Origin: Amycolatopsis sp. WQ 127309
GTDB taxonomy: Bacteria > Actinomycetota > Actinomycetes > Mycobacteriales > Pseudonocardiaceae
Direction: 5' to 3'
NCBI RefSeq assembly: GCF_023023025.1
Contig: NZ_CP095481.1
Location: 9,251,001-9,315,000, forward strand
DNA length: 64,000 bases
Shown: one piece after another, positions 7,934 to 18,801 of the stretch
How the letters are laid out: each line of letters opens with the position of its first letter
Numbering within the stretch: the stretch's first letter is position 1
Translations under genes and position numbers: made by a program
Notes under the pieces: model-generated
Databases searched by the model: none
What the model was told of the DNA's origin: nothing
What the model saw: the letters and a program-made list of their open reading frames with translations, nothing else

Positions 7934-9234
7934 CCGCCGATGAGCTTGTTCAGCGCTGCGTTGGCGTCGGCGGTCGCCTGGTCGAGCGTCTTCTTGCCGG
8001 TCAGGTACGCGGTCAGCATGTCCTTGACCGGGTTCTGGCCGGACTCCACGTCACCCCACTTCGGGCTGGCCGGCACGGCCTTGCCGTTGGTGGAGGCCTT
8101 CGCCATCACGGTGCCCAGCGGGTCCTTGTCCAGGCCGGTCAGGTCGGTCGACGTACCGGGCACGACGCCCGCGGCGGCCAGCTGGCTCTGGTACTTCGGG
8201 CTGGAGAGCAGCTTGATGTACTCCTTGGCGGCGGCCACGTTCTTGCTGTTGGCCGGGATCGCCAGGTTGGAGCCGCCCAGGAAGACCGGGGCGCTCTGGC
8301 CGGCGGTCTTGCTCGGGATCGCGAACGCGCCGGTCTTGGCGGTCAGGCTCGGGTCCGTCTTGGCCGCGGTCGGCAGCTCCCACGGAAGACCGATCATCAT
8401 GGCCACCTTGCCGGCACCGTAGACGGTCGCCTGCTGCGGCTTGGCCTCGTCGGCGTCCTTCGGTGCCTTGGTGCCGGAGGTGTCGACGAGCTTCTTGTAG
8501 AAGTCCAGGCCCGCCTTCGCGCCGGCGCTGTCCAGCGTCGCCTTGAAGTTCTTGCCGTCGGCCTGGGCGATGTCGCCACCGTTGTCCCAGATGAACGAGA
8601 GCAGCGCGTACCAGTTCTGGCCCGGCATGTACAAGGGCTGGAAGTCGGGGTCGGACCCGAACTTCGTCTTCAGCTTGGTGATCGCGTCGATCCACTCGTC
8701 GTTCGACGTCGGCGTCTTGGTGATGCCGGCCTGCTCGAACATGTCCTTGCGGTAGATGACCTCACGGTTGGCCGCGTAGAACGGCACGCCGTAGGTCTTG
8801 CCGTCGTAGGCACCCGAGTCCGCGAGGCCCTTCAGCCACTGCGCACCGTTGAAGCTGTCCTTGTCGGCGGTCAGGTCGGTCAGCACGCCGTCCTGCGAGG
8901 CGAACGCCGCCGTCTGGGTGTTGCCGATCTCGATCACGTCCGGCGGCGCACCGCTGGCCAGCGCGGTGGTCAGCTTCTGCTGGATGCCGTCCCACTGCTG
9001 GATTTCGTACTTGACCTTGGCGCCCGGGTGGGCGGCCTCGAACTCCTTGTTGAGCGCGTCGGTCAGCGTGGTCGGCGCGGAACCCGTCATCAGCCAGACC
9101 GTGACGTCCCCGGTGATCTGCGCGGGAGCACCGCTCGACGAAGCGGCGGTGTCGGTGCCGCTGGAACCCGCGCAGCCCGCGGTCACGAGGGTCAGTGCGG
9201 CGGCGCCCGCCGCCAGCTTGAGCCAGCGTTTCAC
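7930..9234 (-). CDS. dasA: Sugar-binding lipoprotein (DasA-like)
   Basis: A 434-residue extracellular solute-binding protein family 1. It starts at GTG 9234 after AAAGGA, has a lipoprotein signal with lipobox TAGC, and a mature domain with the usual family blocks (a VIEIGNTQ block, a TYGVPFYAANREVIYRKDMF stretch). Tethered outside the membrane it captures the oligosaccharide and delivers it to the two permeases. It is the first gene of the operon, with a DasR-type operator 49 nt upstream. Its identity as the chitobiose receptor is inferred from gene order and that operator. Confidence 0.85.
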   Translation of the reverse strand: MKRWLKLAAGAAALTLVTAGCAGSSGTDTAASSSGAPAQITGDVTVWLMTGSAPTTLTDALNKEFEAAHPGAKVKYEIQQWDGIQQKLTTALASGAPPDVIEIGNTQTAAFASQDGVLTDLTADKDSFNGAQWLKGLADSGAYDGKTYGVPFYAANREVIYRKDMFEQAGITKTPTSNDEWIDAITKLKTKFGSDPDFQPLYMPGQNWYALLSFIWDNGGDIAQADGKNFKATLDSAGAKAGLDFYKKLVDTSGTKAPKDADEAKPQQATVYGAGKVAMMIGLPWELPTAAKTDPSLTAKTGAFAIPSKTAGQSAPVFLGGSNLAIPANSKNVAAAKEYIKLLSSPKYQSQLAAAGVVPGTSTDLTGLDKDPLGTVMAKASTNGKAVPASPKWGDVESGQNPVKDMLTAYLTGKKTLDQATADANAALNKLIGG

Positions 9235-9282
9235 TCGTTGCCGTCCTTTCGATGCCCGGCCACGGTGGCCAGGCGCCCCAAA

Positions 9283-9294
9283 TGGTGTAGACCA
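9283..9294 (-). promoter_or_regulatory. DasR-responsive element (dre) candidate
   Basis: TGGTGTAGACCA differs at one base from the palindromic DasR core TGGTCTAGACCA. DasR is the GntR-family sensor of glucosamine/N-acetylglucosamine phosphates in actinomycetes. The site is 49 nt upstream of the dasA-like start, the position expected for repression of the operon. Confidence 0.8.
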
Positions 9295-9308
9295 ATGTTG
9301 GGGTTAGA

Positions 9309-9322
9309 GTGGTACGTACCAC
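9309..9322. promoter_or_regulatory. Second palindrome upstream of dasA
   Basis: GTGGTACGTACCAC is a perfect 14-bp palindrome 14 nt beyond the dre candidate. It keeps the TGGT...ACCA ends of a dre but has a different centre, so it may be a weaker DasR site or the operator of another GntR/LacI regulator. Confidence 0.5.
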
Positions 9323-10056
9323 AGGCCCTGTCAAGGCGGTTGCCAAGACGTTGTAATCGCTCCAGGCACTCTGACGGGGAGTAGTCGCACCGTTACCCGT
9401 GCCGGGGAGAAAGGTGGCGGAAGTCGTCCGAATAGGATGGCGTCCCGGACGTTTTTCACCGGCCCGAACGGGTATTCCGACACGCCGGAATACCGCGGCA
9501 CGAGCGAAAGAAAGCCGCCCCGGGAGCGTCCCCGGGCGGCGGTTCGGCGAGCGTTTCGACTGGTGGGACCGGGTGCCGGCGGGCGCGGTGCGCGGCCGCC
9601 CGCACCGGCACGTCGACGACGCCGAAACCGCGCCGGCCGCCGAGTCGCCGGACCACGTCACAGAACACGTGCGCGCCCGCGAGCGTGGAAGAAATGCGGG
9701 AACTGGCCGTGTTCGTCACGGGCGTGCGGCACCGAGTTCGCGCGCAACGCGGCATTCCGGGCGGTGGGCAGTGCACCCCTTCGGATGAGAGTACGAACCA
9801 GTGAGTTCACTGGCAGCGCAGGGTCGGCTCGCGCGCCTCGATGCCGAGCGACCCGGCGATCGACTACTCGACCGCTCGCCGACACTCCCGGGCCCACCCC
9901 GCGCACCGGCAAGCCTCCCGGGCGACGAGCCGCCCGAAAAGGATCTCTTGACACTCAGGGCACCTTCTCGCACTCTGTGTTAACTAACCAGATCGTACAT
10001 TGGCACCGCTTCCCCGCCGACTCTGAGCAATGAAGCACGGACGTCAGGAGCACCCC
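9323..10056. other. Long intergenic region without a convincing gene
   Basis: About 730 bases with only arginine-rich shadow frames. It contains a perfect 9-bp inverted repeat, GGTATTCCG (9471-9479) with its complement at 9486-9494, and a GC-rich hairpin (9514-9540) followed on the minus strand by CTTTCTTTC. A TTGACA box at 9948-9953 may be part of the promoter of the next gene, although no good -10 stands 17 nt downstream of it. Confidence 0.5.
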
Positions 10057-11353
<1,297 letters not shown>

Positions 11354-11376
<23 letters not shown>

Positions 11377-11899
11377 CCAGCACCAGCCCCAGCACCGTCA
11401 CCACGACGCCCACGGTCAGCAGGGTGCCGCCCAGGCCCACCTCCGGTCCGGCAGCGAAGTACCGGAGCAGCCTGGAAGCACCCAGCCCGAACCCGGTCAC
11501 CACGAGGACCGGCCCGAGCACCAGCGCCACCCGGCCGGTCCCCCTGGTCCGGGCCACCTTCGAGAACACCGGCGGCGCGGCCTCGTCCGCCGGCGCGGTG
11601 TCGCGGTAGACGGCGGTGATCGGCCCGAACTCCAGCCGGTCGCCGTCGCGCAGCAGCCGGGCCCGGCCCGGGGCGAGCGCGTCCCCGTTGACCCGGGTCC
11701 CGGCCCGCGATCCCGCGTCGGCCACCCACGTGCCGCGCGCGTCGCGGCGGAGCCAGGCGTGCCGCGGGCTCACCCGGTCCGAATACAGCCTCAGGTGCGC
11801 GTCCGGCCCGCGCCCGACCAGCCACGAGCCGCGGCGCACCGCCAGTCTCGCCACGGCGCCGCCGACCGTCTCGACCGTCGCCGCTTCCCGTTGTCCCAT
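11354..11899 (-). CDS. FHA-domain membrane protein
   Basis: A 181-residue protein; ATG 11899 is preferred because GGGAGG lies just before it (a GTG at 11911 overlaps that site). Residues 10-85 form a forkhead-associated domain with the canonical GRG...S..H core (WLVGRGPDAHLRLYSDRVSPRH) and a later RAGTRVNG. FHA domains bind phosphothreonine and usually report on Ser/Thr kinases. Two membrane segments follow (about residues 120-145 and 155-178), so the domain is anchored and probably cytoplasmic. No kinase gene is nearby. Confidence 0.8.
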
Positions 11900-11962
11900 C
11901 GCCCCTCCCACCGTTTCCCGACTCCGGACAGAGCCGGGAAACGGGCGGAAGATACGCGAAGG

Positions 11963-14062
11963 TCAGGGTTTCGGCGCGGCCTCCGGGGCCTTGACCCGTT
12001 CCAGCAGCAGCTGGGCGACGTCGCGGACGTCGACGTTCTCCGCTTTCTGCTCGCTCTGGCGCTGGACCAGCCCGTCGGTGAGCATGGAGCGGCAGAAGGG
12101 GCAGCCGGTCACGATCGTCTCGGCGTCCGTGGCGATGGCCTCGTCGACGCGCTCCAGGTTGATGCGCTTGCCGATCTGCTCTTCCATCCACATCCGCGCG
12201 CCGCCCGCGCCGCAGCAGAGGGCACGGTCGGCGTGGCGGGGCATCTCCTCGAGCTTGGCCCCCGTCGCGCCGACCAGCTCGCGCGGCGGTGTGTAGACCT
12301 TGTTGTGCCGCCCGAGGTAACACGGGTCGTGGTAGGTCACCTTGGGGCCGTCCTCAGCGGCCTTGACCGGCGTCAGCTGGCCGCCGCGCACCAGGCGGTT
12401 GAGCAGCTGCGTGTGGTGGACGACCTCGTAGTGCCCGTCCAGGTCCGGGTACTCGCGGCTGAGCGTGTTGAGGCAGTGCGGGCACGTCGTGACGATCTTG
12501 CGCAGCCGCGGCTCCCGGCCCTCGAACACGGCGTTGAGCGTCTCCGCCGTCTGCTGGGCCATCATCTGGAACAGGAACTCGTTGCCCGCGCGCCGCGCCG
12601 GGTCGCCGGTGCAGGACTCCTCCTTGCCCAGCACGGTGTACTTCACGCCGGCGATGTGCAGCAGCTCCGCCGTGGCGCGGACGGTCTTGCGGGCGTTGTC
12701 GTCGAACGCGCCCGCGCAGCCGACCCAGTAGACGTACTCGACGTCGTCGGCCAGCTCGCCGTCGAACACCGGGACGTCGAACGGGAGGTCCTTCGTCCAG
12801 GCCAGCCGCTCGGAGTTGTTCTGGCCCCAGGGGTTGCCCTTGGTCTCCAGGTTCTTGAAGAGGCCGCCGAGCTCGGTCGGGAACGCCGACTCGATCATCA
12901 CCTGGTAGCGGCGCATGTCGACGATGTGGTCGACGTGCTCGATGTCCACCGGGCACTGCTCGACGCACGCGCCGCAGGTGGTGCAGGACCAGAGGACGTC
13001 CGGGTCGATGACGCCGTTGTCGGCTTCGGTCCCGACGAGCGGGCGCGCGTCCGCGTGCTCCTCGCCGCTGAGGATGTAGGGCGCCTCCTCGAACATGTTG
13101 TCGCGCAGGCCCATGATGAGCAGCTTGGGGGACAACGGCTTCCCGGTGTTCCACGCCGGGCACTGCGACTGGCAGCGGCCGCACTCGGTGCACGTCGAGA
13201 AGTCCAGCAGGCCCTTCCACGTGAAGTCGCCGATCTTGCCGCGGCCGAACGTGTCGTCCTCGCCCGGGTCCTCGAAGTCGATCGGCTTGCCGGCGGACTC
13301 CATCGGCAGCAGCGGGCCGAGCGCGTCCGGGAGCCGCTTGGCCGAGACGTTGATCGGCGCCACGAAGATGTGCAGGTGCTTGGAGTAGAGCACGATCGAC
13401 AGGAACACCAGCATGACGCCGATGTGCAGCATCAGCCCGACCGTCTCGAGCACCTCGGTCGTCGCGTGCCCGAGCGGCTCGAGGAGGTTCCCGACGCCGA
13501 GCGAGACGTACGCGCCGTTGTCGTACGGGAAGTTGCCGGACGCCGAAGACGCGCCGCGGAAGAAGAACATCGTCCAGACGACGTTGAAGATCATGAAGAG
13601 GATCAGCCAGGCACCGCCGGTGTGCGAGCCGTAGAAGCGCGACGCCCGGTCCTTGCGCGCGGGGGCGTTCCGGATCCGGATCACCGTGAACGCGCCCAGC
13701 GAGACGGCCACCATCACGGCGATGAAGTCCTGCAGGAAGCCGAGCACCGCCCAGTGGCCGATCCACGGGATGGCGAACCGCTCGTCGAACAGCGCGCCGT
13801 ACGCCTCGAGGTACACCGAAGCGAGGATCACGAAGCCCCAGAACGTGAACAGGTGCGCCAGGCCGGGCACGGACCACTTCAGGAGCTTGCGCTGGCCGAA
13901 CACCTCGCGCACCTGCGCGAAGACGCGGGCCCCCAGGTCGTCGGAGCGTTTGGTGTCGGGCTGGCCCGCCTTGATCAGGTGGTACAGGAAGACCACCCGC
14001 TTGCCGGCGACGGCGAGACCGACGACGGTCATGAGCAGACCGAGGATGAGGCGAACGAGCAC
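11963..14062 (-). CDS. etfD: Membrane Fe-S oxidoreductase, EtfD-like
   Basis: A 699-residue protein from GTG 14062 (GGAGG before it). The N-terminal 270 residues carry several membrane helices with histidines suited to haem b (nitrate reductase gamma-like). Then come two 4Fe-4S ferredoxin motifs (CTECGRCQSQCP and CTTCGACVEQCP) and two cysteine-rich CCG-type domains (CPHCLNTL, then ALCCGAGGARMW). This architecture is that of the mycobacterial EtfD (Rv0338c), which passes electrons from ETF in fatty-acid oxidation to menaquinone. EtfA/B are not in the window. Confidence 0.85.
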   Translation of the reverse strand: MLVRLILGLLMTVVGLAVAGKRVVFLYHLIKAGQPDTKRSDDLGARVFAQVREVFGQRKLLKWSVPGLAHLFTFWGFVILASVYLEAYGALFDERFAIPWIGHWAVLGFLQDFIAVMVAVSLGAFTVIRIRNAPARKDRASRFYGSHTGGAWLILFMIFNVVWTMFFFRGASSASGNFPYDNGAYVSLGVGNLLEPLGHATTEVLETVGLMLHIGVMLVFLSIVLYSKHLHIFVAPINVSAKRLPDALGPLLPMESAGKPIDFEDPGEDDTFGRGKIGDFTWKGLLDFSTCTECGRCQSQCPAWNTGKPLSPKLLIMGLRDNMFEEAPYILSGEEHADARPLVGTEADNGVIDPDVLWSCTTCGACVEQCPVDIEHVDHIVDMRRYQVMIESAFPTELGGLFKNLETKGNPWGQNNSERLAWTKDLPFDVPVFDGELADDVEYVYWVGCAGAFDDNARKTVRATAELLHIAGVKYTVLGKEESCTGDPARRAGNEFLFQMMAQQTAETLNAVFEGREPRLRKIVTTCPHCLNTLSREYPDLDGHYEVVHHTQLLNRLVRGGQLTPVKAAEDGPKVTYHDPCYLGRHNKVYTPPRELVGATGAKLEEMPRHADRALCCGAGGARMWMEEQIGKRINLERVDEAIATDAETIVTGCPFCRSMLTDGLVQRQSEQKAENVDVRDVAQLLLERVKAPEAAPKP

Positions 14063-14108
14063 AAGTCCTCCGTGACGTGCGTGGCGGGAAGGCGCTGGGG
14101 GAACCGGC

Positions 14109-14543
14109 TCAGTGCGAGCCGGTGTAGTAGCGGCACGCTTTGCACGCGTACCGCATCTTCGCGACCCGCCAGTGTTTCCGGTACAGATCGAGGTCGGGCG
14201 ACCGGCGGACGCCGAGGCGCTGGTAGCGCCCGGGACGGCGGCGGCCGGTTTCGTACTGCTCCGTCGCGCGGCCGAGGTGGGCGCGCCGCAGCACGCACCC
14301 CCGCGTCCGGCAGCGGCCGAGTGCGCTGCGGCAGAACCGGTGCAGCAGCACCAGGTCCGGGGTGGGCCCGTCGCCGGCGATCTGTTCGACGACGCCGTAG
14401 CCGGGGTGGTCGCCCGGCCCGGCGAGCCGGACCGGGAGGCCGCAGTACGCGCATTTGAGGGTGCAGGTGAGACAGCCGGTGATGTGCCTGAGCCGCGGAT
14501 CGCGCCGGTCTTCGGAGACCGGTTGTCGGACGCGCGACGCCAT
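14109..14543 (-). CDS. Cysteine-rich protein of unknown function
   Basis: A 144-residue soluble protein starting at ATG 14543 with GGAGGAGG 4 nt upstream. Cysteines are arranged as CLTCTLKCAYCG near the N-terminus, further single cysteines in the middle, and CKACRYYTG at the end, suggesting one or two zinc ribbons. It is the gene just upstream of etfD in the same direction (46-nt gap) and may be cotranscribed. I do not recognise the family. Confidence 0.65.
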   Translation of the reverse strand: MASRVRQPVSEDRRDPRLRHITGCLTCTLKCAYCGLPVRLAGPGDHPGYGVVEQIAGDGPTPDLVLLHRFCRSALGRCRTRGCVLRRAHLGRATEQYETGRRRPGRYQRLGVRRSPDLDLYRKHWRVAKMRYACKACRYYTGSH

Positions 14544-14776
14544 GGGGCCTCCTCCGGCGACTGTGAACGGCTGTGATCGGCACCACTTCGTTCTACTGGA
14601 GAGTAATGACGGGGTCACTTCACGCGACAGGACCGAACGGCCCACTTGCGTTGCGCCCTTCGGCGCAATATCGGAGGCAAGGTAGCCCTAACTGTCCGCT
14701 GGCCGAACGCCGCTGCGCCGGAAATCGTACGTTCGGCCCTGCTGCACCCAGGGTGTTCCCCGCCACAATTCCGGGC
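14544..14776. other. Divergent promoter region, no gene seen
   Basis: 233 bases between the Cys-rich gene and the nitroreductase gene. A CACAAT hexamer at 14763-14768 ends 8 nt before the nitroreductase ATG, which would fit a leaderless promoter. I see no repeat or clear operator. Confidence 0.4.
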
Positions 14777-15439
14777 ATGACCTATCACCCGGTCCCCTAC
14801 CGGCCCGCCCGCCTGCCCGCCGCCGAAGCCACGTCGAACGTCGCCGAACTCCGGCAGCGCATGGAGCAGCGCCGCTCGGTCCGGATGTTCTCCCCCGACC
14901 CGGTCCCCGAGGACGCCGTGCTCGACGCGATCGCCGTGGCCTCCACCGCCCCCAGCGGCGCGCACCAGCAGCCGTGGACGTTCGTCCTGGTGTCGGACCC
15001 TTCGGTGCGCCGGCGGATCCGCGAGGCGGCGGAAGCCGAAGAGAAGATCTCCTACGACGGCCGGCTCGGCGAGGCGTGGCTGGACGCGTTGCGGCCGCTG
15101 GGCACGGACGCGGTGAAGCCGCACCTGACCGACGCGCCGTACCTGATCGTCGTGTTCCAGCAGCGCTTCGCCGTCGACGAGGACGGCGGCACCCACAAGC
15201 ACTACTACGTCGACGAGTCGGTGGGCATCGCGGTCGGCATGCTGCTGACGGCGTTGCAGGTGGCCGGGCTGGCCGCGCTCACGCACACGCCGTCCCCGAT
15301 GCGCTTCCTGGGCGACCTGCTGGGCCGCCCCCGCAACGAACGGGCGTTCGCGGTGATCCCGGTCGGCTACCCGGCGGACGACTGCGTGGTCCCGGACCTG
15401 CGGCGCAAGTCCCTGGACGAGGTGCTGGTGCGGATCTAA
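14777..15439 (+). CDS. Nitroreductase-family flavoprotein
   Basis: A 220-residue FMN-binding protein. The N-terminal RRSVRMFSPDPVPEDAVLDA and PSGAHQQPWTFVLV are the classic nitroreductase FMN contacts, and GMLLTALQVAGLAALTHTPS forms the middle of the fold. It is close to the subgroup containing iodotyrosine deiodinase-like reductases. It would use NAD(P)H to reduce nitroaromatic or quinone-like substrates; the natural substrate is unknown. The gene overlaps the convergent GGDEF gene by 4 nt. Confidence 0.87.
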   Translation: MTYHPVPYRPARLPAAEATSNVAELRQRMEQRRSVRMFSPDPVPEDAVLDAIAVASTAPSGAHQQPWTFVLVSDPSVRRRIREAAEAEEKISYDGRLGEAWLDALRPLGTDAVKPHLTDAPYLIVVFQQRFAVDEDGGTHKHYYVDESVGIAVGMLLTALQVAGLAALTHTPSPMRFLGDLLGRPRNERAFAVIPVGYPADDCVVPDLRRKSLDEVLVRI

Positions 15440-17547
15440 GGACGCAGGCCGTCCGGCAGGTCCGCGAACGCCGGGCCCGACGCGTAGTCCACGCCCCGCT
15501 CCCGCCACCACGCCGCCTGCTCGCGCGTCTCCACCCCCGCCACCGTCACCTTCGCGCCCGTCAGGTGGGCCACCTCGATCAGGGAAGCCAGCGACCGCTC
15601 CACCAGCGGGTGACTGCGGCGCGCCACCAGCGACGGTGCGACGCGGACCGTGCGGATCGGGAGGTCCGCCAGGATCGTGACGTCGCCCGCCGCGCCGAAG
15701 GCGTGGATCTCGGCCGGGATGCCGATCTCCGCGAGCACCTTCAGGTTGTCGACCGCGTCGCCCGTCTCGGCGAGCAAGCTCGACGCCGGGAAGCCGGGGC
15801 GGAGGCGCTCCGCCGGCATGCCCGTGTCGGCCAGCACGCCGCGGACCTCGCCGACCAGGTCGGGGTCCGCGGCCTGGTGCGGGCCGAGCTCGACGACCAG
15901 CGGCACCTCGATGCCCGCCGCCGTCAAATGCTCGGCCGCCGTGCGCAGGAGCCACGTGCCCAGCGGCAGCGCCAGCCCGGTCTCGCCGGCCAGTCGCACG
16001 CACGTCTCGTGCGACAGCTCACCCTCGACCGGGTGGGTCCAGCGCAGCCGCGCCTCGATCGCGGCCGGCTCGTCCTCGTCGGCCAGCTTCACCAGCGCGC
16101 GGTAGGCGATCTCGACGTCGCCGTTCTCCCAGGCGCCCGCCATCGACGCCGCGAGGCCGAACTCGTGGCGGTCACGGTGATCCAGCTCGCGGTCGAACAG
16201 GCCCCACTGGTTGCCCGCGCGCTGGGCGCGGCGCAGCGTCAGGTCCGACGCGCGGAGCAGCTCGGCCGGCGCGATGTCGCGCGGCGGCCGGTGCACGACG
16301 CCGATGCTGGCCGAGAGGGCGACGCCGTGGCGGCCGTCGACGTAGTCGGGTTCGGCGAGCTCGCGGTTGATCCGGCGGACCGTGGTCCCGACGTCCGGGG
16401 TGTCCTCGCCGTTGCGCACCACCACGCCGAACTCGTCGCCGCCGATCCGCGCGATGAGCGCGTCCTCGCCCTCGAACACCACTTTCAGCTTCGCCGCGAC
16501 GCCGCGCAGGAGCTTGTCGCCGAGGTCCTGGCCGAGCCCGCCGGTGATCAGCGAGAAGCCGTCGAGGTCGAGGTGGAACAGCGTCACGCCGCGGGCCTGG
16601 TCGGCCTCGCGCAGCGCGTTCTCCAGGCGGGTGCCGAAGAACTGCCGGTTCGGCAGCCCGGTGAGGACGTCGTGCAGGGCCTGGTGGCTGAGCCGCCGTT
16701 GCAGCAGCGCCACTTCGGTGTCGTCGTCGACGAGGGTGAGCAGCTGCTGGGCGTCGCCGACGGCGTCGCGGACCACCGCCGCCACGAACGTGGCCCACAT
16801 CGGCTCGCCGTCCCGCCCGACCAGCCGGCGACCGGCCCGCAGCCGGTGCAGCCGGCCGGACAGCAGGTCCGCGTAGCCCTCGCGCAGCACCTCGACGTCG
16901 TCGGGGTGGACGAACTCGAACAGGGTCCGCCCGGCGAGCTCGGCCGGCGTGCGGCCGAGCGTCTTGGCGAGCGCCGGGTTGACGCGCAGCACCCGGCCGT
17001 CCAGGTCGCTGACCGCGACGCCGCTGGCCGAGCCGGCGAAGACCTCCTCGAACTGCGCGCGCGTGACGACCTGCTTGCGCCGGGTCTCCTGCTCCACCTT
17101 CAGCAACGCGCGGCTCAGGCCTTCCTGCCGCTTCTGGATGTCCTCGCGCAGCGCCTCGCTGTAGCCGGAGCTCAGCGCGCCGAGCACCAGCACGACCCGC
17201 TCCGGCAGCTTGCCGAGACCGTGCAGCTCCGGCTCGCGCAGCAGGCCCTTGCCGAGCACCTCCATGCTGCGGCGCAGGCTTTCCGGGCCGACGCAGCGCA
17301 GCTCGACCAGCCGCCCGCCCGCCGCCGCGGCTTCGCCGGCACCCGGCGGGTCGCTCGCGACCGCCTCGAAGAGCCAGCCGGTGAGGATCGACAGCTCCTG
17401 CTCGATCTCGTCGGGCGTGTACGGCAGGTACGCCGTGGTGCTGACCAGGTAGCCCCACTTGCGCGCGAGGGTGCGGAGCCGGCCGGCCGCTCGTTCGGCG
17501 GACGGCTTCGCGCGCGGGGCGCCACCGTGGGGATGGGGAGCAGTCAC
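15436..17547 (-). CDS. PAS-GGDEF protein with degenerate EAL domain
   Basis: 703 residues from GTG 17547. An N-terminal helical region (1-150) is followed by a PAS domain (about 165-285; VSDLDGRVLRVNPAL), a GGDEF diguanylate cyclase domain (about 295-455; intact IGGDEFG, with FHLDLDGF metal ligands) and an EAL-like domain (about 465-690). The EAL part lacks key residues: EAR replaces EAL, no Asn follows the next strand, EIHAFG replaces the DDFG motif and VRVAP replaces the KID lysine. It should make c-di-GMP but not hydrolyse it. No RxxD inhibitory site precedes GGDEF. Confidence 0.88.
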   Translation of the reverse strand: MTAPHPHGGAPRAKPSAERAAGRLRTLARKWGYLVSTTAYLPYTPDEIEQELSILTGWLFEAVASDPPGAGEAAAAGGRLVELRCVGPESLRRSMEVLGKGLLREPELHGLGKLPERVVLVLGALSSGYSEALREDIQKRQEGLSRALLKVEQETRRKQVVTRAQFEEVFAGSASGVAVSDLDGRVLRVNPALAKTLGRTPAELAGRTLFEFVHPDDVEVLREGYADLLSGRLHRLRAGRRLVGRDGEPMWATFVAAVVRDAVGDAQQLLTLVDDDTEVALLQRRLSHQALHDVLTGLPNRQFFGTRLENALREADQARGVTLFHLDLDGFSLITGGLGQDLGDKLLRGVAAKLKVVFEGEDALIARIGGDEFGVVVRNGEDTPDVGTTVRRINRELAEPDYVDGRHGVALSASIGVVHRPPRDIAPAELLRASDLTLRRAQRAGNQWGLFDRELDHRDRHEFGLAASMAGAWENGDVEIAYRALVKLADEDEPAAIEARLRWTHPVEGELSHETCVRLAGETGLALPLGTWLLRTAAEHLTAAGIEVPLVVELGPHQAADPDLVGEVRGVLADTGMPAERLRPGFPASSLLAETGDAVDNLKVLAEIGIPAEIHAFGAAGDVTILADLPIRTVRVAPSLVARRSHPLVERSLASLIEVAHLTGAKVTVAGVETREQAAWWRERGVDYASGPAFADLPDGLRP

Positions 17548-17636
17548 TTCAGCCTGTCCAGGGGTCTAGTGCGCACTCCGGCTCGGGGAACCGACATATC
17601 TTGGCGCGAAAAGGCGTCACGCGCACTGATCAGTGT

Positions 17637-18728
17637 TCATCCAATCGAGTGATAACCCTGTGCGGTTACGCCGATCCGGTCACGCAGCCACGACCGGGTG
17701 GCGTCCCGGTACAGTCCGGCGTTCTGGTGCAGGGCAACGGAATGCCCCGCGCCCGGGAGCACGAACATCGACAGTTTCGACGGATCCCGGTAGTACGGCG
17801 CCTCCTGGGGCCGCAGTGTCGCCGCGCTCGAACAGTCGCGAAGCGCGAGCAGCCCGCAGAAAAGCGCGTCCTTTTCGCCGACCACCTGGAAAACCGGCAC
17901 GGTGATGCCCCACGTGGCGGGCAGCACGATGCCGAACAACGCCACCGTGCCCATCCCCGGCACCGAGACCTGGTCCTTCGTGGCTTCGTCGGCCGCGATC
18001 ACGCCCGGGTCGGCGTCGCCGGCCGCGTAGAACAGCCCGGCCCGCGCGCCCGGCCGCGTCGTGAAGTACAGCGGGTCGCTGCCCAGGTGCGCCAGCTGAC
18101 CGTCGAGCAGCGCCGGCTGCAGCCCGAGCGCGGCGCCCAGCGCCAGCACCGGCAGCGCGGGCAGGTGCGTGATGCCGGTCAGGACCACGCCGTCGACGTC
18201 GTGGTAGGTCCCCGCCTCCACGGCGACGACCCCGGACCCGACCGAGTGCCCGACGATGACGACCTTCGCGAACGCGGCGCCGCCGACGTGCCCGGCGCGC
18301 AGGTGGCCGACCACCTCGTGCAGCGCCTCGGCCTCGGCCTGTACCGTCAGCGGCAGGCTGAGCGGACGGCTGCTGCCGCCGGCGCCGAGCTGGTCCGCGG
18401 CGAACGTCGCGTAACCGTGCGAGGCCATGTCGCGCTGGTAGGAGTAGCGCTCCGGCTGGTAGGGCAGGTCCCAGTACGCGCTGTTGTACGTGCCGCCGTG
18501 CACGAGCAGCTGGACGGCGTCCGGCACGGCGCCGGCGGGCAGGCACAACCGGCCGTGCACCGACGCGGGCGCGCCCGGCACGAGCGGCGGCAGCCCGGGC
18601 CCGGTGACCGGCAGATCCGCGTCGGCGCAGGAGATCGCGGCCGCTTCGGCGGGTACCGCGGCGGTTAGGGACCCGAGCAGGACGACGCCGGCGACCAACG
18701 CCGACGTCAGCTTGACCGGCAGTCTCAC
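17637..18728 (-). CDS. Secreted alpha/beta-hydrolase
   Basis: A 363-residue protein from GTG 18728, supported by GGAGG about 9 nt upstream. A signal peptide (residues 1-28, ending AEAAA) precedes an alpha/beta-hydrolase domain: LVHGGTYNSAYWD forms the oxyanion-hole strand, GHSVGSG holds the nucleophile serine and PGAGHSVALHQN the catalytic histidine. Substrate is unknown; esterase or lipase activity is the usual guess for such exported proteins. Confidence 0.8.
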   Translation of the reverse strand: MRLPVKLTSALVAGVVLLGSLTAAVPAEAAAISCADADLPVTGPGLPPLVPGAPASVHGRLCLPAGAVPDAVQLLVHGGTYNSAYWDLPYQPERYSYQRDMASHGYATFAADQLGAGGSSRPLSLPLTVQAEAEALHEVVGHLRAGHVGGAAFAKVVIVGHSVGSGVVAVEAGTYHDVDGVVLTGITHLPALPVLALGAALGLQPALLDGQLAHLGSDPLYFTTRPGARAGLFYAAGDADPGVIAADEATKDQVSVPGMGTVALFGIVLPATWGITVPVFQVVGEKDALFCGLLALRDCSSAATLRPQEAPYYRDPSKLSMFVLPGAGHSVALHQNAGLYRDATRSWLRDRIGVTAQGYHSIG

Positions 18729-18801
18729 GCCGTTCTTCCCTCCGGACGGGTGACGAGCTGAGGACCCCGGCACACTACACCTGGTAGCCGATCGGGCACC
18801 G

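Noticed and set aside
9437..10033. Arginine-rich open frames on both strands in the gap before the MFS gene
   Set aside because: Composition is that of GC-rich shadow frames, there is no ribosome binding site and no recognisable domain.
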